A stretch of DNA of 28,941 nt from Pseudomonadota bacterium. GTDB taxonomy: Bacteria; Pseudomonadota; Alphaproteobacteria; Caulobacterales; Caulobacteraceae. A program made the position numbers and the translations under genes. The notes under the pieces are model-generated. The model was not told the origin of the DNA. It saw only the letters and a list, made by a program, of their open reading frames with translations, and ran no database searches. Numbering within the stretch: the first letter of the stretch is position 1; each line of letters begins with the position of its first letter. Shown here piece by piece: positions 23,678-28,941 of the stretch. The DNA lies in assembly GCA_023390245.1 (NCBI GenBank), contig JAEWDF010000017.1:1-28941 (forward strand), read 5' to 3'.

Positions 23678-24979
23678 ATGACCGCCGGACCCGCCCCCTC
23701 CAATCCGCTTCCCGCCCAGGCGGACATCGTCGTGGTCGGGGCCGGCGCGGCGGGGATCGCGGCGGCCCGGCGGCTGATGCAGCCGGGCCTGTCGGTGCTC
23801 GTGCTGGAGGCGCGCGACCGTCTGGGCGGCCGGGCCTGGACCCTGCCGTTCCGGGGCGAGGGCCTGGACATGGGCTGCGGCTGGCTGCACTCGGCCAACG
23901 ACAATGGGCTGGCCGCGCGGGCCGAGGCCGAGGGCCTGACCCTCGACCGCACCCCGCCGCCCTGGGAGACCCAGGCCTTCAACCACGAGATGACGCCGGC
24001 CGAGCAGGGCGAATTCCGCCAGGCCTTCGCCGCCTTCGAGGACCGGGTGCATCAGGCGGCTCGGCGCGGCGAGGATCGCCCCGCCGCCGACCTGTTCGAC
24101 CCGGATGGCCGCTGGAACGCGCGGATGGACGCCATCTCCGGCGCCCTGAACGGCGCGCGCTTCGCCGAGGTCTCGACCCTGGACTACGACGCCTATGGCG
24201 ACACCGGGGTGAACTGGCGCGTGCGCGAGGGCTATGGTCGCCTGATCGCCGCCCTGGCCCGGCCGGTCGAGCCGATCACCGTGCTGGACTGCGCCGTGCG
24301 CGTGATCGACCGCTCCGGCCCGATCCTGCGCGTCGAGACCTCCCGCGGGGACCTGTCGGCCCGCGCCATGATCCTGACGGTTCCCAACAGCCTGCTGGCG
24401 GCCGAGACGGTTCGCATCGATCCGCCCGTCCCCGCCCTGCTGGAGGCCGTCGCCGGCGTTCCACTGGGCCTGGCCTCCAAGGTCCACATGACGGTGCGGG
24501 GCGCCGAGGACTTCCCCGCCGATGCGCAGCTGTGGACGCGCAGCGACACGGCCCAGACCGGCGGCTACCACCTGCGTCCCTTCGGCCGGCCGATGATCGA
24601 GGCCTATTTCGGCGCCGACCTGGCCTGGGGGCTGGAGGCGGAAGAGCCGGCCGCCGCCTTCGACTTCGCCGTCTCCGAGCTGGTCGCGGCGCTGGGGTCG
24701 GACATGAGGAAGCGGCTCGAACCCGCCGCCGTGACCCGCTGGGGCGCCGATCCCTTCTCGCGCGGCGCCTATTCCCACGCCCTGCCCGGCCGCGCCGGCG
24801 ACCGCGCCCGCCTGCGCGAAACGGTCGAGGACCGCCTCTTCCTGGCCGGAGAGGCGACCGCGCCGGTCTATTACGGCACGGCCCACGGCGCCTGGATGGA
24901 GGGCGAGCGCGCCGCCGACGCCGCCCTGGCGGCGCTGGGCCTTGACCCGCGCCGGGGTCGGGAGGACAGCGGGGCATGA
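23678..24979 (+). CDS. Flavin-containing amine oxidase
   Basis: A 433-aa FAD-dependent oxidoreductase of the monoamine/polyamine oxidase family. The dinucleotide-binding motif is VVVGAGAAGIAAARRL (18-33), with E44 at the end of the second strand. The second FAD motif is RLGGRAWT (48-55). The C-terminal motif LAGEATAPVYYGTAHGA closes the FAD site. It oxidises amines to aldehydes or imines with release of H2O2; the substrate is unknown. No signal peptide is seen. It is divergent from the efflux operon across 129 bp, and its TGA overlaps the nth ATG (ATGA). It may protect against, or use, amines that the pump also handles, but this is only positional. Confidence 0.88.
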   Translation: MTAGPAPSNPLPAQADIVVVGAGAAGIAAARRLMQPGLSVLVLEARDRLGGRAWTLPFRGEGLDMGCGWLHSANDNGLAARAEAEGLTLDRTPPPWETQAFNHEMTPAEQGEFRQAFAAFEDRVHQAARRGEDRPAADLFDPDGRWNARMDAISGALNGARFAEVSTLDYDAYGDTGVNWRVREGYGRLIAALARPVEPITVLDCAVRVIDRSGPILRVETSRGDLSARAMILTVPNSLLAAETVRIDPPVPALLEAVAGVPLGLASKVHMTVRGAEDFPADAQLWTRSDTAQTGGYHLRPFGRPMIEAYFGADLAWGLEAEEPAAAFDFAVSELVAALGSDMRKRLEPAAVTRWGADPFSRGAYSHALPGRAGDRARLRETVEDRLFLAGEATAPVYYGTAHGAWMEGERAADAALAALGLDPRRGREDSGA

Positions 24980-25722
24980 AGTCGACCAGGCCGCCGAAGC
25001 CGCGCAGGGCGTCCGCCCCTCGCCGTCCCTCCGTGATGACCGGGGCGTCCATCCCGGTCCTGGGCTGGCCGCCCGACCCGGACCGGGTGGAGGCGATCTT
25101 CGAACGGCTGTCCGGCGTCATGCCCGACCCGAAGACGGAGCTGAACTTCACCAGCCCCTTCACCCTGGTGGTCGCCGTGGCCCTGTCGGCCCAGGCCACC
25201 GACGTCTCGGTCAACAAGGCCACCGACCGGCTGTTCAAGGTCGCCGACACGCCGGAGCAGATGCTGGCTCTGGGGGAGGAGGGGCTGATCCCCTACATCG
25301 CCTCGATCGGCCTGTATCGGAACAAGGCCAGGAACGTCATCGCCCTGTCCCGTATCGTTCTGGACCAGCACGGCGGCGAGGTCCCGCTGACGCGCGAGGG
25401 GCTCCAGGCCCTACCCGGCGTCGGGCGCAAGACGGCCTCGGTGGTGCTGAACGAGCTGGGGATCGAGGCGGCCATCGCGGTCGACACCCACGTCTTCCGC
25501 GTCTCCCATCGCCTGGGCCTGGCCAACGCCGCCACGCCCGAGAAGGTCGAGGCCCAGCTGTTCCGCGTCGTGCCGGAGGACTGGCTGCCCAAGGCGCACC
25601 ACTGGCTGATCCTGCACGGCCGCTACACCTGCACCGCGCGCCGGCCGAAGTGCTCGACCTGCGTCATCAACGACCTGTGTCCGTCGCGCGCAGGCCTGGC
25701 CGCGCTGGGAGAGGCGGCGTGA
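24976..25722 (+). CDS. nth: Endonuclease III (DNA glycosylase/AP lyase)
   Basis: A 248-aa base-excision repair enzyme that removes oxidised pyrimidines and cuts at abasic sites. The helix-hairpin-helix LPGVGRKTA (146-154) carries catalytic lysine K152, and VDTHVFRV holds the catalytic aspartate D170. The C-terminal 4Fe-4S cluster ligands are C219, C226, C229 and C235, in the standard Cx6Cx2Cx5C spacing. A basic 25-residue N-terminal extension precedes the usual start of the fold; an internal ATG at codon 21 is an alternative start. It overlaps the amine oxidase gene by 4 nt. It is convergent with recR across 59 bp. Confidence 0.96.
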   Translation: MKSTRPPKPRRASAPRRPSVMTGASIPVLGWPPDPDRVEAIFERLSGVMPDPKTELNFTSPFTLVVAVALSAQATDVSVNKATDRLFKVADTPEQMLALGEEGLIPYIASIGLYRNKARNVIALSRIVLDQHGGEVPLTREGLQALPGVGRKTASVVLNELGIEAAIAVDTHVFRVSHRLGLANAATPEKVEAQLFRVVPEDWLPKAHHWLILHGRYTCTARRPKCSTCVINDLCPSRAGLAALGEAA

Positions 25723-25781
25723 GCGCGTATCGCGGAAAGCCGCCGACATCCGCCGTCCCCGGGGCCTGCCCCGCCCCGCCG

Positions 25782-26384
25782 TCAGGTCGGTCTTCTGGCC
25801 CGCAGCGCCTGGACGATGGTGCCGTCATCCAGCCAGTCCAGCTCGCCGCCGACCGGCACGCCGCGCGCCAGAGAGGTGACCTCGACCTCCGGGCCGGAAA
25901 TCCGTTCGGCGATGTAGTGGGCGGTGGTCTGGCCGTCGACGGTGGCGGGAAGGGCCAGCACGACCTCGCGCACCCCGCCGCCCCTTACGCGCCCGACCAG
26001 TTCGGCGACACGCAGCTGGTCAGGCCCCACGCCGTCCAGCGCCGACAGCAGGCCGCCCAGCACGTGATACTTGCCGCGAAAGGCGCCGGACCGCTCCATG
26101 GCCCACAGGGCGCCGGCCTCCTCGACCACGCAGATCAGGCCGTTGTCGCGCGATCCGTCCGAACAGATGGCGCAGGGGTCGCGCGTGTCGGGCGTGCCGC
26201 ACACCGAGCAGGACACCACCTTGTCCGCCGTCTCCGCCAGCGACGCGGCCAGCGGGACCAGCAACTGCTCGCGCCGCTTCAGCAGCGCCAGCGCCGCGCG
26301 CCGGGCTGAGCGCGGACCCAGGCCCGGCAGCTTGGCGAGAAGGGAGATGAGCCGTTCGATCTCCGGCCCGGCGGAGGCGGCCAT
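25782..26384 (-). CDS. recR: Recombination protein RecR
   Basis: A 200-aa protein with the standard RecR layout. The N-terminal helix-hairpin-helix is LPGLGPRSARR (19-29). The zinc finger has C59, C62, C71 and C74. The Toprim domain begins near ICVVEEAGALWAMERSG (about 84-100), and the C-terminal Walker-B-like region ends in TSLARGVPVGGELDWLDDGTI. With RecF and RecO it loads RecA on gapped DNA. Its ATG overlaps the ybaB TGA (TGATG), so the pair is coupled, as in many bacteria. Confidence 0.97.
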   Translation of the reverse strand: MAASAGPEIERLISLLAKLPGLGPRSARRAALALLKRREQLLVPLAASLAETADKVVSCSVCGTPDTRDPCAICSDGSRDNGLICVVEEAGALWAMERSGAFRGKYHVLGGLLSALDGVGPDQLRVAELVGRVRGGGVREVVLALPATVDGQTTAHYIAERISGPEVEVTSLARGVPVGGELDWLDDGTIVQALRARRPT

Positions 26385-26713
26385 CAGAACAGTTTCGGCA
26401 TTCCGGGGATGTTCATCCCGGCCATCGGCCCGGCGGCCTCGCGCATCAGGGCGTTGTTCTGTTCGTCCAGCTTGCGCTTGGCGTCGGCGTGGGCGGCGAC
26501 GATCAGGTCGGCCAGGATCTCGCCCTCGCCCGGCGTCAGCAGGCTGTCGTCGATCCGGACGGCGGTGATCTCACCAGGGCCCTTCAGGGCGATCGTCACC
26601 AGGCCGCCGCCCGAGGAGCCCTCGGCCGTGGTTTCGGCCATCCGCGCCTGGGCGTCCTGCAGCTTCTGCTGCATCGCCTGGGCCTGCTGCATCAGTTGGG
26701 TCAGGTCTTTCAT
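26384..26713 (-). CDS. ybaB: YbaB/EbfC-family nucleoid-associated protein
   Basis: A 109-aa DNA-binding protein of the YbaB/EbfC family. The N-terminal helix is glutamine-rich (QLMQQAQAMQQKLQDAQARM), followed by the conserved core GLVTIALKGPGEITAVRIDDSLL and DLIVAAHADAKRK. The C-terminus has the usual Met/Gly/Pro-rich tail. It forms dimers that bind DNA and influence nucleoid structure. It normally sits in dnaX-ybaB-recR; here it is next to recR but separated from dnaX by a gene on the opposite strand, so it must have its own promoter. Confidence 0.95.
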   Translation of the reverse strand: MKDLTQLMQQAQAMQQKLQDAQARMAETTAEGSSGGGLVTIALKGPGEITAVRIDDSLLTPGEGEILADLIVAAHADAKRKLDEQNNALMREAAGPMAGMNIPGMPKLF

Positions 26714-26825
26714 GGCCTCTAGATAGGGCCAAGGCCGCGCGCGCGACAGGGCCTTTCGCGCCGATCACGCATTTGGAAACGCAGCGTCGCCCGTTTTGCG
26801 CTTGATACGGTTGCGGATTGGCTTA

Positions 26826-26850
26826 ATTAGCACCTGTATTCGTTGCTAAT
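26826..26850. promoter_or_regulatory. Perfect 7-bp inverted repeat in the ybaB-rutE divergent promoter region
   Basis: ATTAGCA (26826-26832) and TGCTAAT (26844-26850) are exact inverted copies with an 11-nt spacer, 19 nt before the rutE-like start. The surrounding DNA is locally A/T-rich. The spacing fits a dimeric repressor or activator site. No regulator gene is adjacent, so the protein is unknown. Confidence 0.45.
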
Positions 26851-26869
26851 CAGATCAGGACGCCTCCCC

Positions 26870-27484
26870 ATGGCCTTCGACGCTCAAACCCAACGCGACG
26901 CCCCGCTGTCGGACGCCGCCCTGGCGCAACTCTTCACCGAGGCGCGCACCCGCAACGGCTGGACCGTCCGGCCGGTGCCCGAGGCGCTGCTGCGCAGACT
27001 CTACGACCTGGTCAAGTTCGGCCCGACGGCGGTCAACATGACCCCCGCCCGCTTCCTGTTCGTGACTTCGCCCGAGGCCAAGGCCCGGCTGGTCCCGCTG
27101 ATGAGCGAAGGCAACCAGGCCAAGACGGCCCAGGCGCCGGTGACGGTCATCATCGGCCAGGACGTCGACTTCCATGACCGCCTGCCCCAGCTGTTCCCGC
27201 ACGCGCCGGGCGCCCGCGACTGGTTCGCCGACGAGACGGGCCGGCGCGAAGCCGCCTTCCGCAACAGCTCGCTGCAAGGCGGCTATTTCCTGATCGCGGC
27301 CCGCGCGCTGGGCCTGGACGTCGGCCCGATGTCCGGCTTCGACGCGGCGGGCGTGAAGGCGGAGTTCTTCCCCGAGGGGAATGTCGAACCGAACTTCATC
27401 GTCAACCTGGGCTACGGCTCCGACGACAACCTGTTCCCCCGCTCGCCGCGCCTGGGCTTCGACGAGGCGGCGAAGATTTTGTGA
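26870..27484 (+). CDS. rutE: RutE-like malonic semialdehyde reductase (nitroreductase family)
   Basis: A 204-aa FMN-dependent nitroreductase-family enzyme. It closely follows RutE in pattern: LFTEARTRNGW near residue 25, FGPTAVNMTPARF at about 56-68, AFRNSSLQGGYFLIAARALGLDVGPMSG split over about 130-156, and LGFDEAAKIL at the end. RutE reduces malonic semialdehyde to 3-hydroxypropionate in pyrimidine breakdown; no other rut gene is present, so a general aldehyde or quinone role is possible. The ATG at 26870 begins the family-like N-terminus and has AGGA upstream; an in-frame upstream start at 26843 is less likely. It divides the usual dnaX-ybaB-recR cluster. Confidence 0.85.
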   Translation: MAFDAQTQRDAPLSDAALAQLFTEARTRNGWTVRPVPEALLRRLYDLVKFGPTAVNMTPARFLFVTSPEAKARLVPLMSEGNQAKTAQAPVTVIIGQDVDFHDRLPQLFPHAPGARDWFADETGRREAAFRNSSLQGGYFLIAARALGLDVGPMSGFDAAGVKAEFFPEGNVEPNFIVNLGYGSDDNLFPRSPRLGFDEAAKIL

Positions 27485-27504
27485 GATAGGGACGTCGCCC
27501 GGCA

Positions 27505-27652
27505 TTCTCCCTCCCCCTGCGGGGGAGGGCAGGCCGCGAAGCGGCCGGGTGGGGGCGGCAGGGCGATACACCTCGGATCGTGATGGATCGCCTGGCCTTC
27601 CCCACCCGGCTTCGCTGCGCTCAGCCACCCTCCCCCGCAGGGGGAGGGAGAA
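27505..27652. repeat. Palindromic intergenic repeat between rutE and dnaX
   Basis: The left arm (27505-27529) and right arm (27628-27652) are perfect 25-nt inverted copies, and each folds on itself (CCTCCCCCTGC with GCGGGGGAGG-type pairing). The interior holds GGCCGCGAAGCGGCC and CCCACCCGGCTTCGCTGCGCTC, similar in style to the 18049-18212 element. The right arm ends one base before the dnaX stop codon. It lies between convergent genes, where it may act as a terminator for both. Confidence 0.85.
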
Positions 27653-28941
27653 CTAATCCTCGTCGCTTTCCGCGTCGTCCGGAATCTCCGGCGTCACCAC
27701 CGCCGGCGCCACGGTGCGAATCTCGCCCAGCTTGGCGCCCGGGAAAGCCGTCAGAACCGACTGCACGAACGGATCGTTCTCCACCGCCGCCCGTTCGGCC
27801 GCACGCGCCTTTTTCTGCTGTTCGATCAGGGTCTCGCCGCCGCCCTGGCCGTTGGCGGCGATCAGCCAGGTCTTGCCGGTCCAGTCCTTCAGCCGCCCCG
27901 CCAGGCGCCGCGCCAGGTCGAACGGCGCGCCCTCGACGCTCTCATAGACGATGGCGCCGGACTTGAACGAGACCGGCTTCACGAACCGCTCCACGTCCAT
28001 CTGCAGGCCGACCTCGCGCTTCTCGCCGATCAGGGCGACGACCTGTTCGAAGGTCTGCGGATTGGGCAGGGCCGGCTGGACCATCGGCCGCGCGGCCAGC
28101 TGGGCCGAGGCGCCGCCGCCTCCCATGCCGCCGCCCCCGCCACGCGAAGGCCCGCCCGAACCGCCGCCGATCGGCTCGCCCGAGGTCAGCCGCTTCAGCG
28201 CCTCCTCAGGCCCCGGCAAGTCGGCGGCGTAGGCCAGGCGGACGATGGCCATCTCCACCGCATCGGCCGGATTGGGCGCGCGCCGCACCTCGTCCAGCGC
28301 CTTCAGCAGCATCTGCCAGGCCCGCGACAGGTGGGCGGCTGGAATGGCGGCCCCCAGCGCCGTCAGCTTCTGCGCCTGGTCGTTCGGCAGCCGCGTGGCG
28401 TTCGGCCCCAGCATCTTGGCCACCGACGCCGCGTGGCAATGCTCCAGCAGGTCGTTGGTCACCTGCACCGGATCGGCGCCGAAGCCGTACAGGGTGCGAA
28501 AGGTCTCCAGCGCCTCGGGCGTGCGGCCGGCCATGATCGATTCGAACAGGGCGATGGTCTGTCCCCGATCGGCCAGGCCCAGCATGTCGCGCACCGTCTC
28601 GGCCTTGACCACCTCGCCCCGCTCGGCCTGGACCAGCGCCTGGTCCAGCAGCGACAGGCCGTCGCGCACCGAGCCTTCGGCCGCGCGGGCGACCAGGGCC
28701 AGGGCCTCGCTCTCGATCTTCATCCCCTCGCGGTCGGCGACGCGCGACAGGTGTTCTGACAGGATGTCGGGCTCGACCCGGCGCAGGTCGAAGCGCTGGC
28801 AGCGCGACAGGATGGTCACCGGCACCTTGCGGATCTCGGTGGTGGCGAAGATGAATTTGGCGTGGGGCGGCGGCTCCTCCAGCGTCTTCAGCAGGGCGTT
28901 GAACGCCTGCGTCGACAGCATGTGGACCTCGTCCAGCACAT
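27653..28941 (-). CDS. dnaX: DNA polymerase III subunit gamma/tau, C-terminal part (cut by window edge)
   Basis: This fragment gives the last 429 or so codons; the ATPase N-terminus lies beyond 28941. The first visible residues, VLDEVHMLSTQAFNALLKTLEEPP, carry the Walker B/DExH region of the clamp-loader AAA+ domain. FIFATTE (sensor 1) and SRCQRF follow, then the RVEPDILSEHL lid domain and the collar domain. A Gly-rich linker (GGGSGGPSRGGGGGMGGGG region) leads to the tau-like C-terminal domain, ending in an acidic tail. The GTG at 28939 is an internal valine, not a start. DnaX loads the sliding clamp and couples polymerase to helicase. Confidence 0.95.
   Translation of the reverse strand, partial: VLDEVHMLSTQAFNALLKTLEEPPPHAKFIFATTEIRKVPVTILSRCQRFDLRRVEPDILSEHLSRVADREGMKIESEALALVARAAEGSVRDGLSLLDQALVQAERGEVVKAETVRDMLGLADRGQTIALFESIMAGRTPEALETFRTLYGFGADPVQVTNDLLEHCHAASVAKMLGPNATRLPNDQAQKLTALGAAIPAAHLSRAWQMLLKALDEVRRAPNPADAVEMAIVRLAYAADLPGPEEALKRLTSGEPIGGGSGGPSRGGGGGMGGGGASAQLAARPMVQPALPNPQTFEQVVALIGEKREVGLQMDVERFVKPVSFKSGAIVYESVEGAPFDLARRLAGRLKDWTGKTWLIAANGQGGGETLIEQQKKARAAERAAVENDPFVQSVLTAFPGAKLGEIRTVAPAVVTPEIPDDAESDED

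Noticed and set aside
25723..25781. Possible intrinsic terminator between convergent nth and recR.
   Set aside because: There is a G/C-rich self-complementary patch (CCCCGGGGCC) but no following T-run in either direction.
27800..27820. A run of five A residues followed by G on the dnaX strand (codons CAG AAA AAG), like the Escherichia coli dnaX frameshift site.
   Set aside because: The heptamer in the correct frame is G AAA AAG, not A AAA AAG, and it lies near the extreme C-terminus, so it could not generate a gamma-type product.

Overview
The window is about 70% G+C and densely packed. Gene content and order point to an alphaproteobacterium of the Caulobacterales, most likely a Brevundimonas- or Caulobacter-type organism. 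The supporting signs are a CtrA-type site before a DUF1134 (EipA) gene, an intracellular PHB depolymerase and a phasin-like gene, dnaX-ybaB-recR, and palindromic intergenic repeats. The genus is inferred from recognised proteins; no search was run.

Layout. 1-2414: ftsX (cut by the window edge) and ftsE on the minus strand, divergent from a zinc-ribbon/DUF3426 membrane protein and an HPRT-type phosphoribosyltransferase. 2415-2794 has no gene and carries a palindromic repeat. 2795-5721 (minus): argH, a small lipoprotein and lysA, a tight amino-acid biosynthesis operon. 5720-8477 (plus): TlpA-like thioredoxin, PHB depolymerase, YgjP-type metallopeptidase. 8590-9356: rpmI and rplT with structured leaders and a clear terminator. 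9425-11350: secreted S9 peptidase of lower G+C. 11354-12961 (minus): soluble hybrid histidine kinase. 13120-14097: exported polysaccharide deacetylase-like protein. 14139-18040: pheS, an unrecognised 132-aa gene and pheT. 18336-18941: eipA.

18946-23548 (minus) is one closely coupled run: emrA, emrB, a tetR-type regulator, a creatininase-family hydrolase and a phasin-like gene, with junctions GTGA, TGATG, a 4-nt gap and CTGA. Divergent from it, on the plus strand, are a flavin amine oxidase and nth (23678-25722). 25782-26713 (minus): recR and ybaB. A rutE-like reductase on the plus strand (26870-27484) separates them from dnaX, which runs off the right edge.

Most of the window is conserved housekeeping. 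I see no CRISPR array, prophage, insertion sequence, tRNA or rRNA, and no obvious new defence system. The points most worth a second look are: the five-gene pump/regulator/hydrolase/phasin unit, with an apparent CTG start for the phasin; the unknown gene inside pheST; paired hairpins before rpmI and rplT that may form an L20 feedback switch; a near-consensus CtrA site before eipA; a PhaR-like half-palindrome before phaZ; and overlapping divergent start codons of argH and the thioredoxin gene.
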